A stretch of 64,000 bases of DNA, from the NCBI RefSeq assembly GCF_024648825.1, contig NZ_JANBBE010000003.1, positions 124,001 to 188,000 on the forward strand. Direction: 5' to 3'. Below, piece by piece: positions 15,780-24,353 of this stretch (within the stretch, counting starts at the first letter, position 1; the number at the start of each line of letters is the position of its first letter). Position numbers and translations under genes: made by a program. Origin of the DNA: Lentzea californiensis. GTDB lineage: Bacteria; Actinomycetota; Actinomycetes; Mycobacteriales; Pseudonocardiaceae. The notes under the pieces were generated by a model. The model ran no database searches. It saw only the letters and a program-made list of their open reading frames with translations, and was not told where the DNA came from.

Positions 15780-17351
15780 ATGGCGTTGCTCGACCTCGAC
15801 CCCTCGGTGGTCGCCACCGCGCGCAAGCTCGCCGCGCGGGCGGCGGAACCGGTGGTGTCCCTCGCGAAGGCGCACACCACCGTCGCCGTCGAGCGCGCCA
15901 CACTCCGCCTGGCGGGCATCACCGGCGCGGACTCCACGCACCGCGCCGGTGACGTCCCGTGGGTCAACCGCGTGATCGACACGGTGCGCGAGCAGTGCGG
16001 GCTGGAGCACGGCGTCGTGCTGCCGGCGTTCCACGCGTTGCGCGAGAACAACCTCGGCACCCTCACCGAGCTCGCCGAGGCCACGGCGGCGGGCCAGATC
16101 CAGTTCAGGATCCCCACCGGCAAGGACCTGACGGCGGCGCGCAAGGCGTCCACGTCCGCGGTGTCGAAGGGGCTCAAGGCGGTCGACCGCAACCGCGCCC
16201 AGCGCGACAAGCTGATCACCAAGTGGGGCGACCCCGCGCAACGCCCGTGGATCTACCTGATCGTCGCGACCGGCGACATCGACGAGGACGTCGTCCAGGC
16301 CCAGAACGCGGCCCGCGCGGGTGCCGACGTCATCGCGGTGATCCGCTCCACCGGACAGTCGCTGCTCGACTACGTCCCGGAAGGCGCCACGCACCACGGG
16401 TTCGCGGGCACGTACGCCACGCAGGAGAACTTCCGGATCATGCGCGCGGCGCTCGACGACGTGTCGAAGGAGGTCGGCCGGTACGTGCGGCTGACCAACT
16501 ACGCGTCCGGCCTGTGCATGCCGGAGATCGCTGTCCTGGCAGGGCTTCAGCGCCTCGACATGATGCTGAACGACTCGATGTACGGCATCCTGTTCCGCGA
16601 CATCAACCCGATCCGCACGTTCGTCGACCAGCGCTTCTCGCGTCAGGTGCACGCCCGCGCCGGGATCATCATCAACACCGGCGAGGACAACTACCTCACC
16701 ACCGCGGACGCCGTGGACGCCGCGCACACCGTCACCGTCTCGCAGCTCCTCAACGAGCACTTCGCCCACGAGGCCGGCCTGCCCGACCACCTGCTGGGCC
16801 TCGGTCACGCCTTCGAGATCAACCCGAAGGTGCCCGACTCGTTCCGGCTCGAGCTCGCGCACGCGTTGCTGGCCCGCGAACTGTTCCCGGACGCACCGCT
16901 GAAGTGGATGCCGCCGACCAAGCACATGACCGGCGACGTCTTCGACGGCTATCTGCTGGACGGGTTCTTCAACCTCGCGGGTGTCCTCACAGGACAGTCC
17001 ATCCTGCTCGTCGGCATGATGACCGAGGCCGTCGTGACGCCGTTCCTGTCGGACCGCGACCTGGCCCTGAAGAACGTGCGGTACGTGCTGAACGCGGCGG
17101 GCAGCCTCGCCGAGGACTTCCGGCCCGCGCCGGACGGTCTCATCGTCAAGCGCGCGCACCAGGTGCTCGGCGAGGCCGTCGACCTGCTGGCGCGCATCGT
17201 CGACGACGGCCTGCTCAACGCCATCGCGGACGGCACCTTCGGCCTGATGAAGCGCCCGGCGCACAAGGGCAAGGGCGCGGACGGCGTCGTCGAGAAGGCG
17301 CCCGAGTACTTCAACCCCGCGAGCGAGATGCTGGAGGCCCAGGGTGCCTGA
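15780..17351 (+). CDS. kamD: Lysine 5,6-aminomutase alpha subunit
   Basis: The 523-residue protein matches KamD along its length (family about 515-520). It begins MALLDLDPSVVATARKLAARAAEPV and carries the barrel segments HTTVAVERATLRLAGI and GLCMPEIAVLAGLQRLDMMLNDSMYGILFRDINPIRTFVDQRFSR. The last places it firmly in the D-lysine/beta-lysine 5,6-aminomutase alpha family. With KamE it forms an adenosylcobalamin- and PLP-dependent enzyme that moves the 6-amino group of beta-lysine to C5. The 8-bp overlap with kamE (17344-17351) implies coupled synthesis. Confidence 0.95.
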   Translation: MALLDLDPSVVATARKLAARAAEPVVSLAKAHTTVAVERATLRLAGITGADSTHRAGDVPWVNRVIDTVREQCGLEHGVVLPAFHALRENNLGTLTELAEATAAGQIQFRIPTGKDLTAARKASTSAVSKGLKAVDRNRAQRDKLITKWGDPAQRPWIYLIVATGDIDEDVVQAQNAARAGADVIAVIRSTGQSLLDYVPEGATHHGFAGTYATQENFRIMRAALDDVSKEVGRYVRLTNYASGLCMPEIAVLAGLQRLDMMLNDSMYGILFRDINPIRTFVDQRFSRQVHARAGIIINTGEDNYLTTADAVDAAHTVTVSQLLNEHFAHEAGLPDHLLGLGHAFEINPKVPDSFRLELAHALLARELFPDAPLKWMPPTKHMTGDVFDGYLLDGFFNLAGVLTGQSILLVGMMTEAVVTPFLSDRDLALKNVRYVLNAAGSLAEDFRPAPDGLIVKRAHQVLGEAVDLLARIVDDGLLNAIADGTFGLMKRPAHKGKGADGVVEKAPEYFNPASEMLEAQGA

Positions 17352-18096
17352 CGCGAAGAGGTACGTGCGGCCCTACGGCGACACCACCGGCGACGGCATG
17401 ATCCAGACGTCGTTCACGCTGCCGATCCCCTTCGGCCCCAAGGCGGACGGCGCGGCGCTGCAGCTCGCGAACAAGATGGGCATGGACCCCGCGATGGTGG
17501 TCCACTCGAACCCCATCGGCGACGACTTCACGTTCTTCGTCGTCTACGGGTCGGTGAAGCACCTCGTGGACCTCGACGAGGTCAAGGTCGTCGAGCGCGA
17601 GTACCCGCTCCTGTCGCCGACCGAGGTCAACTCGGCGCTCAAGAAGGTGTTGCGGCGCAAGCTGGTCGTGGTCGGCGGGTGCATCGGCACGGACGCGCAC
17701 ACGGTCGGCATCGACGCGATCCTCAACATCAAGGGCTTCGCGGGCGAGAAGGGCCTCGAGTACTACCGGGAGCTGAAGGTCGTGAACCTCGGCGCCCAGG
17801 TCTCGGTACCGGAGCTGGTCCGGTCCGCCCGCACCGAGAAGGCCGACGCGGTGCTGATCTCCCAGGTCGTGACCCAGCGGGACGCGCACATCCTGAACAC
17901 GCAGGAGATGTCGGCGGCGTTCCGCGAGGCGATGGGGGACCGGAGGCCACTGCTGGTGGCCGGCGGCCCGCGGTTCGACCCGCTGATGGCGGGCGAGCTG
18001 GGGGTTGATCGAGTTTTCTCCCGGGGTACCACCCCCGGTGAGGTCGCGAGCTACCTGGTGCACGCGATGCAGGAGAAGAAGGGGGTCGCCGCGTGA
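17344..18096 (+). CDS. kamE: Lysine 5,6-aminomutase beta subunit
   Basis: The 250-residue protein has the B12-binding motif D-x-H-x-x-G in [16 protein letters not shown]119 is the expected lower cobalt ligand, and K130 (NIKG), eleven residues later, matches the spacing of the cobalamin His and PLP Lys in the clostridial beta subunit (H133/K144). The Rossmann C-terminal half ([41 protein letters not shown]) is intact. It starts at a GTG inside the end of kamD and its stop overlaps kal (GTGA). Confidence 0.95.
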   Translation: MPDAKRYVRPYGDTTGDGMIQTSFTLPIPFGPKADGAALQLANKMGMDPAMVVHSNPIGDDFTFFVVYGSVKHLVDLDEVKVVEREYPLLSPTEVNSALKKVLRRKLVVVGGCIGTDAHTVGIDAILNIKGFAGEKGLEYYRELKVVNLGAQVSVPELVRSARTEKADAVLISQVVTQRDAHILNTQEMSAAFREAMGDRRPLLVAGGPRFDPLMAGELGVDRVFSRGTTPGEVASYLVHAMQEKKGVAA

Positions 18097-18491
18097 GCGG
18101 AGCTTTGGTCGAGGGTTTTGTGGTGACTCACCGCCGGTACGTCCCGCACTCGCACGCGCACTACGGCGGCAACCTGGTCGACGGCGCCTACGGGCTCGGC
18201 ATGTTCGGTGACGTCGCCACCGAGTTGCTCATCCACACGGACTCCGACGAGGGGTTGTTCGCGGGTTACAGCTCCGTCGAGTTCATCGCGCCGATCCAGG
18301 CCGGTGACGTCATCGAGGCGTCGGCGACGTTGGTGCGCATCGGGAAGCGGTCGCGCGAGATCGAGTTCGAGGCGCGCGTCGTGTGCCGCTCGGCGCCCGA
18401 ACGCGGTCCGTCGGCGGCCGATCTGCTCGCTGAGCCGATCGTCGTGACGCGGGCCCGCGGCACGGTCGTCGCTCCGACAGCCGCGGAGTAA
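18093..18491 (+). CDS. kal: 3-aminobutyryl-CoA ammonia-lyase
   Basis: The 132-residue single hotdog-domain protein resembles clostridial Kal: [62 protein letters not shown]. It eliminates ammonia from L-3-aminobutyryl-CoA to give crotonyl-CoA, the last step specific to the lysine aminomutase route. Its GTG overlaps the kamE stop by 4 bp. It is the last gene of the kdd-amidohydrolase-kamD-kamE-kal unit. The enzyme that makes its substrate (Kce) is not in the window. Confidence 0.9.
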   Translation: MSGALVEGFVVTHRRYVPHSHAHYGGNLVDGAYGLGMFGDVATELLIHTDSDEGLFAGYSSVEFIAPIQAGDVIEASATLVRIGKRSREIEFEARVVCRSAPERGPSAADLLAEPIVVTRARGTVVAPTAAE

Positions 18492-18659
18492 CCCCAGGCC
18501 CGCGTCGTTCCCGAACTTCGGCGCCATCAGGGACCAGGCCAGGTGCCCAAAGGCGTTGTTCGCGCCGCATCAGACCAATTCGAGCTGAATCGACCGCAAC
18601 CTTCGCCGCCTTCTCCCGTTGGTCAATACAGAAGTAGCTACATGCGGGGAGGATGCGGC

Positions 18660-19013
18660 GTGGTGAAGATCGACCACCAGGGGGAGACACCTCCCTATGA
18701 GCAGGTGCGCGTGCATTACGCGCACGCCATCTCGAATCGAGAGCTGCCGGTGGGTGCAAAGCTGCCCACGGTGCGTGCCCTGGCGAAAGACCTGGGTCTC
18801 GCGGTGAACACGGTCGCCCGTGCCTACCGCGAGCTGGAGGAAGCCGGCCTCGTGGAGACCAGGGGCCGTGCCGGCACGGTCGTCAGCGCGAACGGCGACA
18901 GCAACCGCGAGCGGGTGCGTGCGGCGGCGGCGCAGTACGCGTCGATGTCCGCGGAGCTCGGGCTCTCGTCCCAGGAGGCCATGGAGATCGTGCGCGCGGC
19001 CCTGCGGTCGTAG
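18660..19013 (+). CDS. GntR-family regulator, YtrA subfamily
   Basis: The 117-residue protein is little more than a winged helix: PPYEQVRVHYAHAISNRELPVGAKLPTVRALAKDLGLAVNTVARAYRELEEAGLVETRGRAGTVV, plus a short helical tail for dimerisation. That is YtrA-type, lacking a ligand-binding domain. A GGGGAGG ribosome binding site lies about 7 nt before the GTG (18660 or 18663). YtrA genes usually accompany ABC transporters; here it lies 168 bp after kal with no transporter, so control of the lysine or acyl-CoA genes is possible but unproven. Confidence 0.85.
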   Translation: MVKIDHQGETPPYEQVRVHYAHAISNRELPVGAKLPTVRALAKDLGLAVNTVARAYRELEEAGLVETRGRAGTVVSANGDSNRERVRAAAAQYASMSAELGLSSQEAMEIVRAALRS

Positions 19014-19280
19014 AACTGCCGCTTCGGGAACGGCGAAGTTCCACATTGGCCACCGCCGTGATCACGTTCTCGCTGCGTTGGGGCGCCCCCGGACCCCGGG
19101 CTGCTCCATGCAGGTGATCAGTACTCCTTCGGGGCTCGCGCTGCGTCGGCCGGACCGACTCACCGTTGTGCGTTTGCCCTGGTAGTCACCCGTTCGCGAC
19201 CCTCCTTGCACGCCCCGGCGCGGTTAGGCTGCCCCGTGGATCGTGAATAACTGATTCGTCAGTCAATCTAGGAGTGCGCG
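19014..19280. other. Intergenic region before acyl-CoA dehydrogenase
   Basis: A short GAACTGCCG...CGGCGAAGTTC stem with a bulge (about 19013-19041) could end the GntR transcript. No gene is supported. The ATAACTGATTCGTCAGTCAATC stretch upstream of the acyl-CoA dehydrogenase is AT-rich for this genome and probably holds its promoter. Confidence 0.35.
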
Positions 19281-20447
19281 ATGGGGCGGACCGTCCGCGA
19301 CGGCCTGCGGCTCACGGCCGAACAGGAGCAGTTCGTCGAGGTGGCCAGGGAGTTCGCCGCCAGGGAGATCCGGCCGCGGGGGCGCGCCGTCGACGAGGCG
19401 GACACCGAGTCGCCGCTCGACGTGTGGGAGAAGGCGTCCGCGCTCGGGCTGACGTCGTTCATGCTCCCCGAGAAGTTCGGCGGCGGTGGTGTCACCGACC
19501 TGCTGACGCAGGTGCTGGTCCAGCAGGAGCTGTGCCACGGCGACATCGGCATCGGCAACCTGGTCACCTCCAACGGCTTCTTCGGCGCACCGGTCGAGCA
19601 CCTCGGCACGCCCGAGCAGCAGGACCGGTTCCTCAGTCCGCTGGGGACCGCGTGCCCGCCGCTCACCGCCGTCGCCGTGACCGAACCCGGCAGCGGGTCG
19701 GACGCGGCGGGCATCCGGACGTCGGCGCGGCGCGAGGGGGACGAGTACGTCCTGAACGGACAGAAGACCTGGATCTCCAACGCCCCGTACGCCGAGATGT
19801 TCGTGATCTTCGCGACGGTGGACCCGGCGCTGAGGTCCCGTGGTGTCACGGCGTTCGTCGTGCCGCGCTCCGCGCCGGGGCTGACGGTCGGGCCGCCGTT
19901 CCGGAAGATGGGGCAGCGCGCGATCGTCAACGCCGAGGTGTTCCTCGACGACGTGCGCATGCCCGTGGAGGACCGGCTCGGCGAGGAGGGGCAGGGGTTC
20001 GCCGGGCTGATGCGGACGTTCGACGCGTCGCGCATCCTCATCGGCGCGGCCACGACGGGGCTCGCCCGTGCCGCGCTGGACTTCGCCACCTCCTACGCGG
20101 CGCAGCGCGTGCAGTTCGGGGTGCCGATCATCGAGCACCAGGCGGTGGCGTTCCGGCTCGCGGACATGGCCACGCGCGTCGACACCTCGCACCTGCTGAC
20201 CGTGCGCGCGGCGACGTTGTACGACGCGGGGCACGCGGTGACGCAGGAGGCGGCGATGGCCAAGCTCGCCGGCTCGGAGAACGCCATGTGGTGCACGCAC
20301 GCGGCCGTGCAGACGCTGGGGGGCTACGGGTACTCCCGCGAGCACCCCGTCGAGCGCTGGATGCGCGACGCGAAGCTCGAGGAGATCGAAGAGGGCACCT
20401 CGGACATCCAGCGCCTGATCATCTCCCGCGGCCTCGGTGAGAGATGA
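19281..20447 (+). CDS. Acyl-CoA dehydrogenase
   Basis: The 388-residue protein is a full-length acyl-CoA dehydrogenase. It has the FAD/substrate motif VAVTEPGSGSDAAGI, the beta-domain TWISNAP strand, and the C-terminal LGGYGYSREHPVERWMRDAKLEEIEEGTSDIQRLIISRGLG. The Glu in the EEGTSDIQ block is where short/branched-chain enzymes carry the catalytic base. It uses FAD and donates electrons to ETF. Its position downstream of kal would suit reduction of crotonyl-CoA or oxidation of a related C4-C6 acyl-CoA. The stop overlaps the synthetase start (ATGA). Confidence 0.9.
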   Translation: MGRTVRDGLRLTAEQEQFVEVAREFAAREIRPRGRAVDEADTESPLDVWEKASALGLTSFMLPEKFGGGGVTDLLTQVLVQQELCHGDIGIGNLVTSNGFFGAPVEHLGTPEQQDRFLSPLGTACPPLTAVAVTEPGSGSDAAGIRTSARREGDEYVLNGQKTWISNAPYAEMFVIFATVDPALRSRGVTAFVVPRSAPGLTVGPPFRKMGQRAIVNAEVFLDDVRMPVEDRLGEEGQGFAGLMRTFDASRILIGAATTGLARAALDFATSYAAQRVQFGVPIIEHQAVAFRLADMATRVDTSHLLTVRAATLYDAGHAVTQEAAMAKLAGSENAMWCTHAAVQTLGGYGYSREHPVERWMRDAKLEEIEEGTSDIQRLIISRGLGER

Positions 20448-22480
20448 TCTTCTCCGATCCCGCGTCCGTCGCCGTCGTCGGCGCCAGCGACGACCCCGCC
20501 AAGTGGGGCCACTGGCTCGCGCGCGGCGCGCTCGTCGGTCACGACCGTCGCGCCGTGCACCTGGTGAACCGTGGTGGTGGCGCAGTTCTGGGCCAGCCCA
20601 CCGTGCGCTCGCTCTCCGAACTCGCCGAGGCCCCCGAACTGGTCGTGCTCGCCGTGCCCGCGGCACACGTGCCCGCCGTGGTGGACGAGGCGCTGGCGGC
20701 CGGCGTGCGCGGGTTCGTCGGCATCACCTCGGGAATCGACGACCGCGTCATCCGCCGGATCCGTGACGCCGGCGCGCGGCTGCTCGGGCCGAACTGCCTG
20801 GGCGTGTTCGACGCGGCGACGTCGCTGCACCTCGCCTGGGGCCGGTTCCAGGCCGGTTCGCTGGGCGTGGTGTCGCAGAGCGGGCAGGTCGGGCTGGAGA
20901 TCGCCGGGCTCGCGGCGTCCTCGGGCACCGGGGTCTCGCGGTTCGTCTCGGTGGGCAACCAGGCGGACGTGACGGCGACGGAAGCGTTGCTGGACCTGGT
21001 GTCCCACGACCTGACCACCGTCGTGGGGGTCTACCTGGAGAGCTTCGGCCCCGGAACCGTGGCGGCGATGTCGGCACTGCGCGCGGCCGGCAAACCCGTG
21101 GTGCTGCTGACCGTCGGGACGTCGGTCGCGGCCCGGGAAGCCGCCCGCACGCACACCGGCGCCCTGACATCGCCCTCGGACGTGGTGGACGCGGCCTGTC
21201 GCCGCGCGGGCGCGATCCGCGTGACGACACCCGCGGCTCTGGTGGACCTGGCGGCGGTGCTGACGTCCGGGGTGCCACGCGGGGGCAGGGTGGGGGTCGT
21301 CTCCGACTCGGGCGGACAGGGCGCGATCGCGGCGGACCTCGCGGTGGCGGCGGGCCTGACCATGCCCGCGCTGTCCGTTGTGGACGGACTGCCGGCGGGC
21401 GCGTCGACGCGGAACCCGATCGACCTCGCCGGGGCGGGCGAACAGGACCTGGCGAACTACGCCAGGGCGGTCGAGGTGCTGGCGCGCGGAGGCGAGGTCG
21501 ACGCGGTCGTGCTGTCGGGCTACTTCGGCAGCTACGGACCGGACACGCCGTCGCTGGAAGAGGCGGAAGTGGCGGTGGCCGCCCGGATCTGTTCGCTGGC
21601 AAGGGAAACCGGTGTCACCGTCGTCGTGCACAGCATGCGCGAGGACTCCGCCGCGGTACGTGTGCTGCGGACGGGCGGCATTCCCGTGCAGCTCACGATC
21701 GAACGTGCCGTCGCCTCCCTGGGCCACGCGAGCAAGCTGGGCAGGAGCTCACTGGAGGTCGTGCCACGCACCGCGACCGCCATTCCCTTCCGTCCCGGTT
21801 ACCTCGCGGCCCGCGAACTGCTGAGCTTCGTAGAGTTCCCGAACGCCCACGCCGTCACGACCACCGCCGATGTCATCGCCACCGCCCTGAGGGGCCCGTT
21901 CGCGCTCAAAGCCGACTGGCTGCCCCACAAGAGCGAGCACGGCGGGGTGCGGATCGGCCTGACCGACCCCGCGGCGGCGTTCGAGGAGATGCGCGCGAGA
22001 CTCGGCCCGGGCACGTACGTCCTGGAGGAGATGGACACGCGCGAGCACACCGTCGAACTGATCATCGGCGCGAAGCGCGACCACTCGTTCGGCCCGGTCG
22101 TCCTCGTCGGCGCGGGCGGCGTGCACGCGGAGTTGTTCGGGGACACCGCGATCGAGCTCGCCCCCGTGACCCCCGCCACGGCGCGGGACATGCTGGCACG
22201 CCTCACGTGCGCCCCGCTCCTGTCGGGCTGGCGCGGTGCCCCGGCACCCGACGCGACGGCGCTGGCCGAGGTGATCGCCCAGGTCTCCGAGACGCTCGCG
22301 GCCAGGCCGGACCTCGCCGAGATCGAGCTCAACCCCGTGCGCGTGGGTCCTGACGGCGTGCTGGCCGTGGACGCGTTGATCATCCCTGCGGAGAAGGCGG
22401 TGGACAGCGCGCGGCGTGACCTTCCGGCTGCTCCGATTGCCGGATTGCGGGCACCGATAGGTTCTCCTGCAGTGACGTGA
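20444..22480 (+). CDS. NDP-forming acyl-CoA synthetase, fused alpha-beta (ACD)
   Basis: The 678-residue protein joins a CoA-binding domain (SVAVVGASDDPAKWG start), two succinyl-CoA-synthetase-like ligase domains, and a C-terminal ATP-grasp domain (GPFALKADWLPHKSEHGGVRIGL; EMDTREHTVELIIGAKRDHSFGPVVLVGAGGVHAELFGDT). The phosphohistidine site THTGAL is present. Such enzymes make acyl-CoA from a carboxylate using ATP or GTP, or run in reverse to conserve energy. Coupled with the acyl-CoA dehydrogenase by a 4-bp overlap, it likely handles an acid from the same pathway. Substrate unproven. Confidence 0.9.
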   Translation: MIFSDPASVAVVGASDDPAKWGHWLARGALVGHDRRAVHLVNRGGGAVLGQPTVRSLSELAEAPELVVLAVPAAHVPAVVDEALAAGVRGFVGITSGIDDRVIRRIRDAGARLLGPNCLGVFDAATSLHLAWGRFQAGSLGVVSQSGQVGLEIAGLAASSGTGVSRFVSVGNQADVTATEALLDLVSHDLTTVVGVYLESFGPGTVAAMSALRAAGKPVVLLTVGTSVAAREAARTHTGALTSPSDVVDAACRRAGAIRVTTPAALVDLAAVLTSGVPRGGRVGVVSDSGGQGAIAADLAVAAGLTMPALSVVDGLPAGASTRNPIDLAGAGEQDLANYARAVEVLARGGEVDAVVLSGYFGSYGPDTPSLEEAEVAVAARICSLARETGVTVVVHSMREDSAAVRVLRTGGIPVQLTIERAVASLGHASKLGRSSLEVVPRTATAIPFRPGYLAARELLSFVEFPNAHAVTTTADVIATALRGPFALKADWLPHKSEHGGVRIGLTDPAAAFEEMRARLGPGTYVLEEMDTREHTVELIIGAKRDHSFGPVVLVGAGGVHAELFGDTAIELAPVTPATARDMLARLTCAPLLSGWRGAPAPDATALAEVIAQVSETLAARPDLAEIELNPVRVGPDGVLAVDALIIPAEKAVDSARRDLPAAPIAGLRAPIGSPAVT

Positions 22481-22490
22481 GGAGGCTTCG

Positions 22491-23051
22491 ATGCTGGTTG
22501 TGGTGGCGCTGCTGGCCTTCCTCGTGCCGCCGCCCGGCCCGGTGACCATCGAGGTCGCCGGTGTCAGCGGCTCGGGGTGCCCGGCCGGCACGACGAACGT
22601 CGCCATGTCGCAGGACAACGAGGCGTTCACGGTCACCTACAGCGACTTCCTGGTGCAGGGCAATGGGAACGAGGCCAAGCGGAGCTGCACCCTCGCCCTG
22701 CGGATCAACCACGCGGCCGGGTACACGTTCGGCATCGCGGCCACGGACTACCGCGGGTTCGCGCACCTGACCGACAAGGCTCGCGGTGTGGTGCGCAACG
22801 ACTACTGGTTCCCCGGATTCCCGACGCGGCACAGCAGCCACACGTATCAGGCGCCGATGAGTGACAACTGGCAGGTGACCGACACGCCCAGCGGGGTGGC
22901 GCACGGGCCGTGCAAGGACCGCAAGCCGTTGACCGTGGAGACCGAGCTGAAGCTCACCGGCAAGGGGAGCGGCAGCTTCATGACGATGGACTCGACCGAT
23001 TCGAGCGTGAGCACGACGTTCCGGCTCTCGTGGAAGAAGTGCGCGGAATAA
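22491..23051 (+). CDS. Secreted DUF4360 protein
   Basis: The 186-residue protein has a short signal peptide (MLVVVALLAFLVPPPGPV) followed by a beta-rich domain with conserved SGSGCPAGT, DNEAFTVTYSDFLVQGNG and KRSCTLALRI blocks, the DUF4360 pattern of secreted actinobacterial and fungal proteins. Cysteines are probably disulphide-bonded. Function is unknown. It starts 10 bp after the synthetase but with a GTGAGGAGG ribosome binding site of its own, and its secreted nature makes a shared role unlikely. Confidence 0.75.
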   Translation: MLVVVALLAFLVPPPGPVTIEVAGVSGSGCPAGTTNVAMSQDNEAFTVTYSDFLVQGNGNEAKRSCTLALRINHAAGYTFGIAATDYRGFAHLTDKARGVVRNDYWFPGFPTRHSSHTYQAPMSDNWQVTDTPSGVAHGPCKDRKPLTVETELKLTGKGSGSFMTMDSTDSSVSTTFRLSWKKCAE

Positions 23052-23090
23052 CAAGCGCGCTGTTGACGTTCTCTGCTACAGTTCGTTTGT

Positions 23091-23302
23091 ACCCGGCGGT
23101 GCGCGACTGAGCGCACGTAAGCTCCGAACAGCTGCTGGACGATCACAACGCCGCAGCCACCACCCCCGGCTTCTCACGCCGGTGGACCCACACATCAGAT
23201 GCAGTCGGATCAACGGCATCTGCAGCGCTCTCCTCCCGTCGCACCTCGTGCGCGGAGTCGACGAAGCGCGTTTCGAACAACCCTCCTGAAAGGACAGACC
23301 CG
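23091..23302 (+). other. Structured 5' leader of rho
   Basis: About 200 nt precede the rho start. They hold three perfect hairpins: GTGCGC/GCGCAC (23099-23116), CCGGC/GCCGG (23166-23182) and CAGATGC/GCATCTG (23196-23222). TTGACG at 23063 may be a -35 box, but no good -10 box is clear. The leader ends in CCTGAAAGGA as ribosome binding site. Rho genes often control themselves through their leader; whether this one does is inference. Confidence 0.5.
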
Positions 23303-24328
23303 ATGCACATCGGTGTACTCGACGTACGTAACAACAAGGCGTTTCTCGTGGACGGGCCGCAGGTCCCGCAGAGTCTCGTGAGGCAGTACGACCTGCGGCG
23401 TGGCGACCAGATCAGCGGCGAGGCCGAGGGCGACAAGCTCGTCGGCGTCGACACGGTCAACGGACGTGCGCCTCACAAGCGGCCGCGGTTCGAGGACCTG
23501 ACTCCGCTCTACCCCAACGAACGGCTGCGGCTGGAGCACGACCCGGACGAGCTGACCAGCCGGGCGATCGACCTGGTCATGCCGGTCGGCAAGGGGCAGC
23601 GGGCGCTGATCGTCGCGCCGCCCAAGGCAGGCAAGACCATTGTGCTGCAACAGATCGCGGCCGCGATCGCCAAGAACCACCCCGAGGCGCACCTCATCGT
23701 CGCGCTCGTCGGCGAACGGCCTGAGGAGGTGACCGACATGCGCACCACGATTCCGGGCGAGATGTTCACGTCGACCTTCGACGAGCACCCCAACGAGCAC
23801 ATCCGGGTCGCCGAGCTCGCGGTCGAGCGGGCCAAGCGGCTCGTCGAGGACGGGCAGGACGTGGTGATCCTGCTCGACTCGCTGACGCGGCTCGGGCGTG
23901 CCTACAACCTCGCGCAGCCCAACGGCGGGCGCATTCTCAGCGGCGGCATCGACGCCAGGGCGCTGACGCCGCCGAAGCAGTTCCTCGGTTCGGCGCGCAA
24001 CATCGAGGACGGCGGCAGCCTCACGATCTTCGCCACCGCGCTCGTCGAGACCGGGTCGCTCGCCGACACCGCGATCTTCGAGGAGCTCAAGAGCACCGGC
24101 AACGCCGAGCTGAAGCTCGACCGCAAGGCGGCGCAGCGGCGGACCTACCCCGCGATCGACCTCCACCAGTCGAGCACGCGCAAGGCGGAACTGCTGGTGT
24201 CGCAGCAGGAACTCGTCATCACGGACGCGCTGCGCCGGGCGATGGCGGACCGGGACATCGAGGTGATCGTCGACGGGCTGCGCAAGACGCGGAGCAACGC
24301 CGAGTTCCTCATGCAGATGTCGAGGTGA
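23303..24328 (+). CDS. rho: Short transcription termination factor Rho paralogue
   Basis: The 341-residue protein has a shortened RNA-binding cold-shock region ([15 protein letters not shown]...[16 protein letters not shown]) joined to a complete ATPase. The ATPase shows Rho Walker [12 protein letters not shown], Walker [46 protein letters not shown] and the C-terminal [22 protein letters not shown]. It lacks the N-terminal helix bundle and the long basic/acidic insertion of the usual 600-700 residue actinobacterial Rho, so it is probably a second, minimal Rho. The start follows AAAGGA. It may terminate a special set of transcripts or moderate the main Rho. Confidence 0.85.
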   Translation: MHIGVLDVRNNKAFLVDGPQVPQSLVRQYDLRRGDQISGEAEGDKLVGVDTVNGRAPHKRPRFEDLTPLYPNERLRLEHDPDELTSRAIDLVMPVGKGQRALIVAPPKAGKTIVLQQIAAAIAKNHPEAHLIVALVGERPEEVTDMRTTIPGEMFTSTFDEHPNEHIRVAELAVERAKRLVEDGQDVVILLDSLTRLGRAYNLAQPNGGRILSGGIDARALTPPKQFLGSARNIEDGGSLTIFATALVETGSLADTAIFEELKSTGNAELKLDRKAAQRRTYPAIDLHQSSTRKAELLVSQQELVITDALRRAMADRDIEVIVDGLRKTRSNAEFLMQMSR

Positions 24329-24353
24329 CGCCGCAGGTGGTTGACTGGCGGCG

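Noticed and set aside
14082..17264. 1,060-codon open frame antisense to the amidohydrolase and kamD
   Set aside because: GC-rich third-position shadow of strongly coding sense genes; no recognisable domain or start signal.
18660..19013. YtrA regulator as proven repressor of kam genes
   Set aside because: Only proximity supports it; no copy of the GAAGATATC element lies at its own promoter.
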